Shown here one piece after another: positions 12,616-22,189 of a stretch of 64,000 bases of DNA. The notes below the pieces were generated by a model. It had not been told where the DNA came from. It made no database searches and worked only from the letters and a program-made list of their open reading frames with translations. Positions within the stretch are counted from its first letter, which is position 1, and every line of letters begins with the position of its first letter. Origin of the DNA: Hetaerina americana (lineage: Eukaryota > Arthropoda > Insecta > Odonata > Calopterygidae); NCBI GenBank assembly GCA_022747635.1, contig JAKTNV010000164.1:248001-312000 (forward strand), written 5' to 3'. The position numbers and the translations under genes are program-made.

Positions 12616-12788
12616 TCTCCAAATATAATACTGTCACAAACTGCACTAAAATATACTCACTAGTTTAACTTCGCTCATAAACCACTTATAACCTACGACC
12701 ATTGATCAGCCTAGCTGGATATTGGTCTAAGATGCACCTAACGGCGCAGTCCATAAGCATTGATTGGTCGGTCGATAGCAGGACCCCC

Positions 12789-13198
12789 ATTCTTCTTTCG
12801 CATTAACAACGACCAATGAAAAAACGTGGAAAAAGTGAAAGAAATTTTTTACGATTTAATCAACGTAATCAAAGTATTCAGAGACAAAGCAATTGAAGAT
12901 GTATGGCATGTCGCAATTGGCTCATTCTAATTAAATTTATTTTATATAGAATGTTTTGTGTATTAAAAGCGAAAGAAACAGCAACATTTGTTCATAATTT
13001 TCAAAATTTGAATTACAATCATAGCGGCAAATGAAAGTTGCTCAGGATCAGTCACACGCAAATGAAGTCATCAACGATTTAGAATTATTAATTCATGTTA
13101 AAAAACAGGATGAGGAAACAACATGGCGATTAAAATGATATGACGTAGAAACTTAAGGCATGATTTACGAATTCTTTTAACCATATTTTTAAAACACA
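12789..13198. other. Unassigned AT-rich sequence
   Basis: No gene is recognisable. It lies directly outside the part of the left inverted arm that can be matched. Because the right arm runs off the window at 64,000, this stretch may itself belong to the arm. Confidence 0.5.
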
Positions 13199-14639
13199 CG
13201 AAAATCCCCTCCCGTTCATAAAATCACATGTCTGTTCTCAGCGGCTGTGACATGCTTGGAAATGGCATCTCGCTTCTTTTCCAATCTTTTTGCTTGTTCC
13301 ATCCCTTTTGGCACAACAAATTGCACACATCCTTCAAAGCTTTTCCTTCTTCTCTGTAGGTGGAATATACTTGGGAAATTGTAACTTACATAGAGGATCA
13401 AGGATTTGGTTCTACTGAAGGCCTTCTACCCTCACATGTTATATCATATGCAATGTACCCCTCAGTTACATCTTCCACTAGTTTGATTCTAAATTCTGAA
13501 CTTACCCTTTGGTCCACCACCCTTTCTCTGCAACAGAAATCCATTCCATGAGCCCTGGTCTAACAAGTGAAAAATGTTTAAAATAATTATTGCTCCCCTT
13601 TTTTCATAATGGGGAAATTTGTCAGGTGCTGATCTTCCCTTTCTACTCCACCTATTGTATTATTGTACACAACAGCAACTTTTGGCTTTTATAGCACCAT
13701 ATCCTTTTCATTTATATTCCACAAATTCCGTATTATGTACTGTAAAGGTACAGAGACTTAACGGCCATCTTATCTTCCCAATTCATAGCAATCACTTTGC
13801 CTTGCTGGAGGGCAGTCATTCCTCCTTTTTCAACTTCTTTAGTCAGTACTTTCTTCCTTTTAATTCTCAATGTCCCATGCCTATCGGTTCCTTTCGTAAC
13901 CAATAAATCAGCCAGCTCTGAGGAGGTGTAATAGTTGTCTGCAGTCAGGCAATGTTCTTTGACCTAGCAGAGGTTTCATTACTGCTAGCACAATCTAAGG
14001 ATGTATTAGGAAGATTGGTATATTCCACGTTCAATACTGACCATTTCCTGTGTACCATAAACACAGTAATCAATGCTGGAAGGTCGGTTTATGGGTGATG
14101 GTAGAGTTCACCCAGTACTTAGCTCTATACAGTCTGTGAAATTCACACATCAGGGTATTAAGGGGAGCCAGTTACTTTCACTGTGGCAGATAAGGTTTAC
14201 CAGGAAGATTTTTACCAGAAAAAATCACATAGCTTGAGTGGAGAATCAGGTGCCCTGAGTGTCTGCCTGGGGTTTGAACTCAGGACCCTCCGGTCAATAG
14301 TCCAATGCTCTACCCCCCTGGACTATCATGACCCACCTTTTTCCTGTAGAAATAATAATAAATGACCATATATATCCAGACATAGGCTTAGCAAATCTAA
14401 ACGTTTCCACCCCAAATTTGGCTCCTTTCAGGGAAACATACTGCATCAGTGAGAGCTCATCCTTGTACAGAATAACATTTTTGACAATAGAAATCTTCCT
14501 CTCAGGTGTCAACAAACTTGAGAACTTTTTGTTGAGAAATACAAGCAGAGGGCTAATTTCTTTCAGCTTGACACAAGGATGTCTATCCCTCATAAAGGTA
14601 CCATTGTCTGCAAAATGCAGATAGTGTTTGACGAGCACA
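13199..14639 (-). pseudogene. piggyBac-type transposase remnant, left copy
   Basis: On the minus strand from 14,639 the translation reads HPCVKLKEISPLLVFLNKKF, LTPERKISIVKN and LSLMQYVSLKGAKFGVE, then SGYIW-FIISTGK. These are the conserved order of PiggyBac/PGBD transposases. The catalytic Asp expected in SIDE is lost (SIVK). A SINE interrupts the gene at 14,052-14,339. Further on, the TADNYYTS and GYGAIKAK stretches and a damaged cysteine-rich C-terminus are present. It is a dead copy, with stops shared with the right arm. Confidence 0.8.
14052..14339 (-). mobile_element. tRNA-derived SINE in piggyBac, left copy
   Basis: The minus strand begins with a tRNA-like head (gatagtccagg..gtagagcattggac as box A, gagttcaaacccc as box B) followed by about 200 bases of tRNA-unrelated body. 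It is flanked by an 8-bp direct repeat, tttcctgt, at 14,044-14,051 and 14,340-14,347, with the interrupted transposase frame on both sides. The same insertion occurs in the right arm, so it predates the inverted duplication. Confidence 0.8.
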
Positions 14640-16397
14640 TGTCTATGCTATGGCATAAAATTTAAAGAGAATGGAGTGAGAATGTTCTGCCTCTTTGACA
14701 AATATCATTCTTGAACTGGTTTGCTCATAGTTTAATGAGGAATGATCAATGCAAAACAACACACTAATTTCAATAGTATTTATACACCAACAATCTATAA
14801 AACTTGATTTTTTTAAACAAAAGAATCAGTATAGTGGTCAGCATATAACTTGATTTCCACAGTTATTAGTTCAATTGAGTAATCATCAATTAATGCCCGA
14901 AAGCATTGAAGAATTCCAGCAGTTTCATCAATCTCTAAATAAACAGGATGAGAAGCAGTCAAAGGAAATCTTGGAATTGGTGATTGGTGATGTTGCTGGG
15001 AATCCATCGGACAACAAAACACTCAGGCATCAAGGAATTGGGCAATACAACCTTCTTCATAAATCTGGGAAATTATGTTCGTTTCTGGATGGTTTATTCT
15101 GAGTTAATGAAGATTAATATTTAATATGTTTATGTTAATTTGGGTTGATAAATTGTCCAAAATTAAATGACAATGAATTCATAAATGAATAATAACTGTT
15201 TAAATGAGTCTGCCATTAAATTGGTTTGATAATTTATAATTTTTGAACACAAACTTTATAATTCAAGGAGGCTTCTCATCGTCTTAAACTTTTCCAATAT
15301 TTCATAGAAATCTGTTTTGATTGATTCTGAATTTTTTTGAAAATAAAGCCAATAAAAATAAGTAAATTAAACTCAATGAACCTGCATGGAATCAGTCATT
15401 ATTAAATGGCTTTGAAATCACGTGCATTTAAAACAATTGACTTATATATGTCATACATATATTCTAAAATAAATGGCATTTCTAAGCCTATAGATGCCAA
15501 TCAAATATAATGAAGATGAAGAAATGAATTCATTTTACAAACACTTTAATTAAAAAGGAGTGCTTCATAATATGGGATTTGTGGCACCCAATTGGGTAAT
15601 TGCAAAATGGCTGTGGAAATAACTTAAGAAGCCCTATCATCTACCGAGCGTGTATTAAATATAGTTTATTTTATGTTTAATTTTTCAATATTGAATCTTT
15701 CAAAAAATTGTATTTTAAAAATCCACTTTGAATAATTTGGTCTCAATGTATTGGTTGATCATGGAATATATTATTAAGTATTATTTTCAATTTATATTGA
15801 CACTATTTACAGCTGTAGGTTGGCACTTGAATCCTGTTCAATTCCATCCAAAACATAGACCATAATTACTTCAAAAAGGAGCATTAACATATTATATTTG
15901 AAACGCTTAGATGGATACTCCAGTCAATTCAAACAGAGTTTATCATCAGAACAAATTAAAAGACAACTATCTCAGAAGGCTGGTAATCTTGTCGTGAATG
16001 TAATTAGGTGTTTTCCAGAATTTAAAAGGTATATAGTATGTTTCATAAAAGATATCACCAGTCCATTCTTTCCATGTGTGGCGTAACTAGGAAGAAGTTC
16101 AAATACACATAAATAACCTTAAAATAGACAATGAGACAGTTCACCTCAAAGAGGAGATGTATTCTTCCAAACAGTTTGGATCCAGTCTTATTTCATTAAT
16201 GAAATACAGTATGCTCTTTAGAGTTATATGCTCTTAATATATTCGTTTATATTGTAAAAATAGTAAAACAATGTTGTTTGAGAAAATATTTGATTTTAAA
16301 ATTATTTCTATTCGGTTCAAATCATTAGAAGTCAGATATATTAATATTTCAAACAACAGAGCTCATTATACTTGAACGAAATTCTAGATGGTAACTT
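14640..16397. repeat. Unclassified AT-rich repeat, left copy
   Basis: This is the non-coding part of the arm, matched at 59,133-62,546. A 75-codon open frame at 14,875-15,102 is kept in length in the right copy (62,082-62,309, minus) but has no recognisable domain. About 0.4 kb of this unit (around 15.1-15.6 kb) has a third, clearly diverged relative at 41,960-42,400, so it belongs to a dispersed repeat family. I cannot name the family. Confidence 0.6.
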
Positions 16398-16491
16398 TGC
16401 GACATGGTACTCCTTCCCTGGCTCCTCCGAATGTCCCACGTGACCAAAGACAATGTTTCAAAAGTATTTCTCCCCTGACTCCTAAATTAGG

Positions 16492-16530
16492 TATAAAAGC
16501 CCTGGTCGCCGGGCAAAAAGCAGTCAGTTG
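16492..16530 (+). promoter_or_regulatory. Core promoter in the Gypsy D LTR, left copy
   Basis: TATAAAAG lies at 16,492-16,499, and TCAGTT (arthropod initiator consensus TCAGT) at 16,524-16,529. The presumed start A at 16,526 is 34 bases from the first T of the TATA box. The same pair is kept in the right arm at 59,020-59,027 and 58,990-58,995 (minus). Confidence 0.7.
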
Positions 16531-16614
16531 GTTATCTGGCGGTGACCGGTAGGGCACGATGATTCAGCTATGTTGCGCTTGTCGTGACAGTGTGTCCTAT
16601 TCCTGACTAAACTT

Positions 16615-16815
16615 CGGACGAGGGCTCTGCCTAGGTTACGTTCGTTTGACCTCGTCCACCCTGCATTACTCCTTTCCTTTCCGACGGACGAGGGATCCGC
16701 CTAGGTTATGCGTGTCGTGACCGCGTCCACCCTGCCATACTCCCTTCTTTTCCGACGGACGAGGGGTCTGCCTAGGTTATGTGTTTCGTGACCGCGTCCA
16801 CCCTGCATTTATCCT
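16615..16815 (+). repeat. Three tandem 71-bp units in the LTR, left copy
   Basis: Units begin cggacgagg at 16,615, 16,685 and 16,756. Each contains ctaggttatg or cctaggttacg and ends near gtccaccctgc. They lie just downstream of the predicted start site, within the transcribed part of the LTR. The right arm keeps all three. Confidence 0.9.
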
Positions 16816-17028
16816 GTCCCAGGTAATTTTCTGCCATTTTAATTCTGTCCGCACTCGCGTTGGTTTACCGAGGGTCAAGCCATCCATAATTTCCTTATAC
16901 TTATGTAAATGGTGCATTATGACTGATGTTGGGTTATATACGGCTGCTTTGGTGATACTCGGTGTAGTTACTCTGACCTTCACCGATACCCTTTGTGTCG
17001 CACCATGGAAACCCCTCTTGCGACATAT

Positions 17029-17045
17029 TGGTGTCAGGTGAGGGG
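17029..17045 (+). other. Primer-binding-like site of Gypsy D, left copy
   Basis: TGGTGTCAGGTGAGGGG lies 3 bases after the LTR end. The core is identical to those of Gypsy A and E. Confidence 0.75.
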
Positions 17046-17381
17046 TTGCACGGTTGGACTAGTGATTTATTCAGTGTATGTACCAGTGTCTCATAGATTA
17101 TCATGTGCCCGTGTACCTCTTTAAATCGGAAGTTCCGTATTTTCTCGGACAGGTGGGATATGCTAATCTGTGCTGACCTAACGAATTATTATTTTAAGAC
17201 ACGTGCTATAACCTCATCGCGATTCTCTGCGCGCAATTAAACTAAGCGTCACTTCATCAGGAACCACCAATTAGCCCATTCAGCGCCCACCATGGGCATC
17301 GGATACACTCGGAGTATGAAAAAATAAATTAATTAAGCACAGTCAAATTTTAATGTAATTAGCATTAGGTTTAATTTCGCG

Positions 17382-18579
17382 ATGGATGGCCTCAACCCTC
17401 ATAGACATGGGTACCCTAACCCTTTCCTCGATTATCAAGAAAGCGCAAATGGATTGAAATTCGGCAGTGCACTCAACTTCACACCTTTGGTTAATGTCTT
17501 AGAACAGCCGGGAAATAGCGCGAGTCCGCAAAATGGCTGCGGAGAAGCAGCGCAAACCGCCGCTATTGGCAGCAAAATTCATTAAATTCCAACGTTTAGC
17601 GGGGAAGTCGAGATTGGGGTTGGCAAATTTTTGGAAAGCGTTGTATTTTAAGTCATCTTAGTAGTTGGAATGAAGCACAGACCTTAGGAGTCGCTCAACT
17701 TCGGCTTGGAGGAACCGCCGCGGATTTGGTCTCTGCAAATCATCACATATTAGGTTCATACGCGGACTTTTCCATTAATCTCAAAAGGAGATTTTCCCTA
17801 AAGCCATCTCCAATCATGTTAGAAAAAATATTTAACACTTGCGTACAAAAACCGCTGGAGAGCGTCGCAGAATTTCCAACCAGATTGCGCCATGTCGCCC
17901 GTAGGCTACGCGAGTCATGGTGCGAGATTGATTCAGAAACAGCGAAGAATTCAAGGTAGAATTCGTGTGCAATTTTTAATTGGGCTGAAGGAAGAGATTG
18001 GTAGGTTTGTGTTGGTTCGTAATCCAACAAACTTGATTGAGACAGAAGGGTTCGCAAGCGTTGAAGACGCTAGTGTCAGAAATTACGCCGTCAACAGAGA
18101 CGTAAATTCATCACAACAGTCTCATGCGTGGTTGTGTCAGTAACCCCCTAGGTGGCCGCCATCTCCAAATATAACGCCTTGGTAGGGTATGAACGCGAAT
18201 CCGCCAAATGTTGCAGGTTGGCAGTTTCCCGCGGAACAAATTAACGCCGCACAGGCTGTCGGAAGGGGTTCCAAAGTAAGACTGGTTTCCCCGGTGCAAG
18301 TAGGGACACCGAAGGATAGATAATCACGGCGCACGCGTTTGCTTTCGCTGCGGTAAAACCGGTCACATTGGTCGAGCGTGTAGAGGGAGGGAGAGGGGAA
18401 CGAGGCCGTCTTTGTGTTTAAATTGTGGAAATGAAAATCATATCGCTAAAGATTGCCCGCTCGTGAAATGCGGCATTTGTCAAAGGACTGGCCATCTTCC
18501 CAGACGCTGCCCGAGGCGCGAAAATCCCTTCGTGGCGGGAAACGCCGATCTCCCGACTGGGAGGTCGGGACAGATTTAA
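17382..18579 (+). pseudogene. Gag of Gypsy D, left copy
   Basis: It starts MDGLNPHRHGYPNPFL and keeps the family pattern IPTFSGE....GKFLESV, then PLESVAEFPTRLRHVARRL and LVRNPTNLIETEGFA. The C-terminus near 18,330-18,520 carries remains of three CCHC knuckles; the cleanest in this copy is CGICQRTGHLPRRC. At least five stops or frameshifts break it, for example at 17,583, 17,958 and 18,141. It ends with TAA at 18,577-18,579, 34 bases after the frameshift site. Confidence 0.8.
18537..18570 (+). promoter_or_regulatory. Predicted -1 frameshift signal (Gypsy D, left)
   Basis: GGGAAAC (18,537-18,543) is in G-GGA-AAC phase. A 7-nt spacer is followed by TCCCGACT-GGGA-GGTCGGGA (18,551-18,570), an 8-bp stem with a 4-nt loop. 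The -1 frame opens into GKRRSPDWEVGTDLILV of the protease. Confidence 0.8.
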
Positions 18580-20150
18580 TTCTAGTGGTAACTCGAGGAG
18601 CAGGATGGACAATAGTAGTTAATAATTTTAGGAAAGATAACAATTTTCTTGTGGAAACGAGAGCAGCCGTTACCATCATTGATAGTAAAAAATTTCCTTT
18701 TGGCCAATTAAGGAATTCAGATTACAATTCTCGGGTGCGAAGCGCGTCAGGTCATCCCTTGCCAATCATCGGAGAGAGTTCGTGCAATTTTTGATTGATC
18801 ATAAATTATATCCCCATGACATCTTAGTAGTGGATTTGGGGGAAACGAACTATGTCGGTCTTCTAGGCCTTGATTTTATGAATTCCAAAGAAACTGCGGG
18901 AGATGCCGCAACAGTAACTTTTAACGGAGTCATCCGCTAATGTGCATTTCAATGCAACAATTTCAGAGTGTAAAAATCATTCGCCTTGACTGGGATTCGA
19001 ACCCAGATCCCTCAATATCCGGTCGAGTGCTGTTGTTCCCTTAAAAGCCCCAAAATTTCAGAGTTTAAGAGGACGCCTCGATAGCTTAAGTGGCTAAAGC
19101 ACTCAACCGGATATTGCGGGATCTGGGTTTGAATCCCAGTCAAGGCGAATGATTTTAACACTCTGAAATTGTTGCCTTGATTTTATGGTTTGTTACGGGA
19201 AAGGTATATCGTTCAATAAACGGAAAATAAGAATGGGTGAGGGACACGAGACAGACCTTAAATCTAATGGCGTAACATCGCAGATGAACGAGCCCATAGG
19301 CGCCCATGAAATTGGAGTTTCCAAAGAGGTCAAGGCGTTTGATTCTTTCATTTATGGTATAATTAATGGCAATGATTCGCAAATGGCCACGTATAATTTA
19401 GCATCCCTTGAGGAAAAAACGATCAGCGACACTAAAAACCAAAGTGCTTTTCCGGCAGAGATAATGAAATGTAACTCGCGAATAAACGGTAGTATGGAGG
19501 GAATTTGTTTTCAAGTAACGACGGAGGAATTGACAGAAGGGAATAAGGATCACGGATCTCTAAATAAGGATTCACAGAAATTAGTTGAGGTGGCGAAGGC
19601 CAAAAGAGTCATAAAGAGGTTGCCACCCGCGTCGCAAGCAAGCTGCACCGCTAGGGACGAAGTTAATGGCGATGTCTTCGAGGTTTCCACCGACTCCCGG
19701 TTTGGGATAAAGAAGTCGGGTGATGATTGTGTTTTTTCGCCAGTAAGAGAGGATAGATTTGTTGTCCCCTTGTGCGATGGCAAAGTTCGCGAAACTCAGA
19801 CCGGCGTAAGTAATGGGATTGGCCGATCGAGCAAAATTGTATCAGAGGAATCTATTAGAGTACCGCCGTTATCCCTTGTGTTGACGAAGATAAAGAGTCA
19901 GATAGTTGAAGGCAAAGAAGTGCGAGTCATTGGAAGCGAGAGAGATTTATTTATTCTGCCGAGCATTGCTTCGGTGTCACCTGAAGGCAATGTCCCCATA
20001 TTACTTTGTAACATTCGTAGCAGCGAACAAAAGGTAAAAAGGGGCTATGTAGTTGAGGTGGCGCCATTCCGGGAGGAAGTTCAGGCACCCCTCAGTAACT
20101 GGGTAGACGTTGAGGACGAAAACTTCTGGCCAGATCCTTCCGCGCATAGG
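18538..20150 (+). pseudogene. Protease and pol linker of Gypsy D, left copy
   Basis: The protease frame reads VGTDLILVVTRGAGWTIVV and FLVETRAAVTII. The catalytic DTGA is ETRA here and in the right arm. A stop follows at 18,794. The fold-back SINE splits the GLDFM motif. From 19,185 a long frame continues (DFMV-YGKGISFNKRK) through an acidic linker and the pre-RT motif VPPLSLVLTKIKSQIV...VSPEGNVPILLCN, then FWPDPSAH. The text stops at about 20,150, where LINE2 begins in the opposite direction. RT, RNase H and integrase are absent. Confidence 0.8.
18881..19173 (+). mobile_element. Fold-back tRNA-SINE inside Gypsy D, left copy
   Basis: It is flanked by a 14-bp direct repeat gccttgattttatg at 18,867-18,880 and 19,174-19,187, which cuts the protease GLDFM codons. 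Inside, 18,957-19,031 and 19,098-19,173 are inverted copies of each other. Both hold a pol III box B (GGTTCGAATCC on the minus strand, GGTTTGAATCC on the plus strand). The right arm of the fold also has box A (tagcttaagtggctaaagc). A tRNA-like T arm, CTGGG-TTTGAAT-CCCAG, is visible. A relative lies at 53,135-53,385. Confidence 0.8.
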
Positions 20151-20202
20151 GGCACGTGTCCACTCTCTAAACATCATTCTTTAGGGATGCCGAGACGAAG
20201 AG

Positions 20203-20802
20203 GCAGTTAATCCGCGTCCGAGAGTTAGGCCCTGATCGCGTGAAGGGGGTGGGACCGGCGCAATAAGAACGCACTGCGTCAATCGCTCGAATCAGTGAGA
20301 GTGCTCGGCTTGGATAGTATGTCACCCCATCCCTTTTCGAGACACAACCCTCTAGGCGGTAGATGGAGTTGAAATCTCCGCCCAATATGGCCCTCCCCAA
20401 GAAAGAATACTGGTAGGGGAGAGGGAGTTCATTAAAATATGTTTCGCGCTCTATCCTCGCGCGCTCACCGGAGGGAGCGTAAAGGTTCGTGATATGGATA
20501 CCATTGACGATAGCGAACGTTTTTCGGCCTGAAGCGTGGCGGCGAACATGAGAGAACGGAATGCCATTTCGGACTAGGGTGGTGGTGCCAGAATGACTTT
20601 CGGCGAAATTGCCGAAAGCCTGAAAGATGTTTGTATCCCAGAGTATGTCCTCTTTTACCTCTTGAAGGAGGATTACATCAGCCCTGAGATCGCGGAGAAA
20701 ACGTTGGACTGCCCTTTTTAAAGCGCTATAAAAACCAGCAATATTCAGCGAAATAATATTAATTGCTGGAATGAGAGGACAGCCATGGGCACCGGACATC
20801 AC
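20203..20802 (-). CDS. APE-type endonuclease domain of LINE2, left copy
   Basis: An open frame of about 210 codons starts at 20,802. It shows INIISLNIAGFYSALK, ILLQEVKE (metal-binding Glu), RNGIPFSHVRR, NLYAPSGERAR, ILGGDFNSIYR (GDFN box) and SRTRINCLF (the S-RID-I/V position). These are in the order of LINE apurinic-type endonucleases, which nick the target for reverse transcription. The final SDH box and the RT are absent, because the element is cut. The frame is open here but has a stop in the right-arm copy. The clade may be Tx1/L1-like; this is uncertain. Confidence 0.75.
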
Positions 20803-21039
20803 TTACCAGAGTCCTGGTCTTGGCTTACGTCGCTTCGGTCGGCGCTCGAGCCCAAGCGACAAGAGCTTCGCCGCTTCCCGGGACGCTTCGTCCGACGGGC
20901 CGACGATCGTGGCCTCGAGTTGTCACTGCATACCTTCCCCTCGACCTCGTCCGAAGAAGAAGACCCAGCCGTGGTCTCTACGAAGAGCAGGTTCCTCGGC
21001 AGCGTTGAACGGGGGGCCTTCTTTTAAGCAGCACAGCTG

Positions 21040-21745
21040 GTGACCGGCCCAACCCATGAGGTGGCCTCGGGGGGGCCGGGAGTGGACTGGAGGTCATCTG
21101 CCGAAGGGGCTCCGTCGGGAGAAATCGGAGGAGATCGATCCAATTGGTCCACCTCTAGAGGAGCCCTAGGAATATTGCGGACACCTTTGCTTTCCTACAC
21201 CTTGGCCTTCTTGGTTGCAACGGGCGCAGGTGCGGCGCTGACCCTGGTAAATGATGATGGCCCGGTTGCCGCCAATGTGGAGGTACGACGGGATATTTCT
21301 TTCCACCGTCATCCGCACCACTGTCGTACCTGTCAGCACGCGCGCCATTTTGTCGCCCTCCCACCTGTTCTCCCACGAGCGATGGATTTTTCAAAAACGT
21401 TGAAGCTCACTTGTTAAATCTTCCAATGGGGTCTCCACGGGAAGACGAAGAACCCTGACATTACAAAGGCTACCGAAGGTCTCGTCAATGGTAATCGTCG
21501 TCCTCGGATCGTTAGGGATGGAAACGGTAGCTTTCGTGGGATAAATATAGAATCCTCTTCATAGTAGCTTCAGGTGCCAACTTCAGAAATACCAAATGGT
21601 GGTTATATCCAAATTATATATCCACAATCTCTTCCGGTGTGAGGCCCAGTGACTCTAGTGCAAGGAGGTGGTCCTCCAACGGAGCAGGGGCCTTCGCCTT
21701 ATCGTCAATTTGCAAGGCGAGCGTGTCCACGTGATGTACGAACAT
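21040..21745 (-). pseudogene. ORF1 of LINE2, left copy
   Basis: It starts at the ATG at 21,745 (MFVHHVDTLALQIDDKAKAP) and runs about 43 codons to a stop near 21,614. Other frames then continue with a region like GGNRAIIIYQGQRRTCARC, a CCHC-like knuckle (CARCNQEGQGVGKQRC, with the His lost; the right copy keeps H). The layout of a short N-terminal segment, an RRM-like middle and a single knuckle suits a LINE nucleic-acid-binding ORF1. Confidence 0.65.
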
Positions 21746-22057
21746 TTTGAAACAAATAAAATTGAGCACGCCAGCGCGAAAAAAGGGAGAGCGCACCGAA
21801 AGCACTCCAAGAAAGAAATAAACACTCGTGCGCACTCCCTCCCCGCTACACGCAACCGTTGGTAGCAAATAAAAATGAGCCTAAGCTCTACACCAAGAGT
21901 CAAGGCCAGTCTTGATTCAGTAAACATAACGAAAGCACGGACTTCCCGGCAGCAGAAATCGAGAGTCAAACCGCAAGCTTCTTGATGAACTAGGCGGTCA
22001 ACCGCCGCTCGACACAAAACACGATCGGTACCTCGACTTCCGAGAGAGTCCGGCAGC

Positions 22058-22091
22058 GCCGCTCTCCGAGGCCGAAGCCTCGGAGAGCGGC
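22058..22091. repeat. Perfect 34-nt hairpin at the inner edge of the left arm
   Basis: GCCGCTCTCCGAGGC-CGAA-GCCTCGGAGAGCGGC is a 15-bp perfect stem with a 4-nt loop. The right arm has only one half of it; the other side there reads differently (53,421-53,447). It lies exactly where the arm match ends and Gypsy B begins. Confidence 0.9.
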
Positions 22092-22189
22092 GTTTTACTC
22101 CCAGCGCACCTTGGCAAGTGGGCTGACGAACTGGGGGGGTCCTGCTCCAGGAGCGTCTCGCCTTATGTAGCATCGTGTTTTAGGGGGGA

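Larger units (their letters stand above)
10334..12776 (+). mobile_element. LINE1: deleted Jockey-type LINE
   Basis: Same broad family as LINE3 at 28,288-33,774. It begins inside ORF1, runs through the ORF1 zinc knuckles and then jumps straight into the RT part of ORF2, so the endonuclease is missing. Its 3' end (gatgcacctaacggcgcagt) matches the LINE3 3' end (gatgcgcaaggcgcagt). A 12-bp word agcaggaccccc occurs at 10,278-10,289 and again at 12,777-12,788. It may be a target duplication, but the segment 10,290-10,333 also occurs next to copy B, which complicates this. Confidence 0.75.
16398..17025 (+). mobile_element. 5' LTR of Gypsy D, left copy
   Basis: It ends CTTGCGACA at 17,025. The right-arm copy shows that the intact LTR starts TGTCGCAAG, so the ends form a 9-bp inverted repeat with TG...CA termini. 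In this copy about 29 bases at the 5' tip are deleted between two ctttgc words. The LTR holds a TATA box, an initiator and three tandem 71-bp units. A primer-binding-like site follows 3 bases downstream. Confidence 0.85.
20160..22057 (-). mobile_element. LINE2: 3'-truncated LINE, left copy
   Basis: On the minus strand: GC-rich leader (22,057-21,746), ORF1 remnant with a zinc knuckle, then an endonuclease domain, and then the Gypsy D sequence. No RT follows. LINEs are normally 5'-truncated, so a copy that keeps its 5' half and loses its 3' half was probably cut by a later rearrangement. The exact counterpart lies at 53,433-55,370. Confidence 0.75.
13199..22084 (+). repeat. Left arm of a giant inverted duplication
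   Basis: The contents of this interval recur in reverse orientation at 53,433-64,000. Paired landmarks are piggyBac (13.2-14.6 / 62.5-64.0 kb), its internal SINE (14,052-14,339 / 62,846-63,133), the Gypsy D LTR (to 17,025 / from 58,504), the tRNA fold-back (18,881-19,173 / 56,354-56,646) and LINE2 (20.2-22.1 / 53.4-55.4 kb). Identity is roughly 95-97% by eye; in the LTR tandem block I counted about 7 mismatches in 225 bases. The match still holds at the right window edge, so arm length is a minimum. Confidence 0.95.

Noticed and set aside
10278..12788. agcaggaccccc pair as a firm LINE1 target duplication
   Set aside because: The word is partly a C-run, and the segment following the first copy is also found beside Gypsy B next to an unrelated LINE, so the pairing is ambiguous.
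14230..14335. Possible tRNA gene on the minus strand
   Set aside because: It continues into a SINE body, is flanked by an 8-bp duplication inside piggyBac, and lacks a convincing cloverleaf.
14875..15102. 75-codon frame conserved in both arms
   Set aside because: The arms are only a few percent apart, so equal length is expected by descent. There is no domain and no promoter context.
19079..19153. Possible functional tRNA gene (box A, box B, T arm)
   Set aside because: The acceptor stem has a mismatch, no clean anticodon arm can be drawn, an inverted partner lies 66 bases away, and the whole unit has a target duplication. It is a tRNA-derived SINE.
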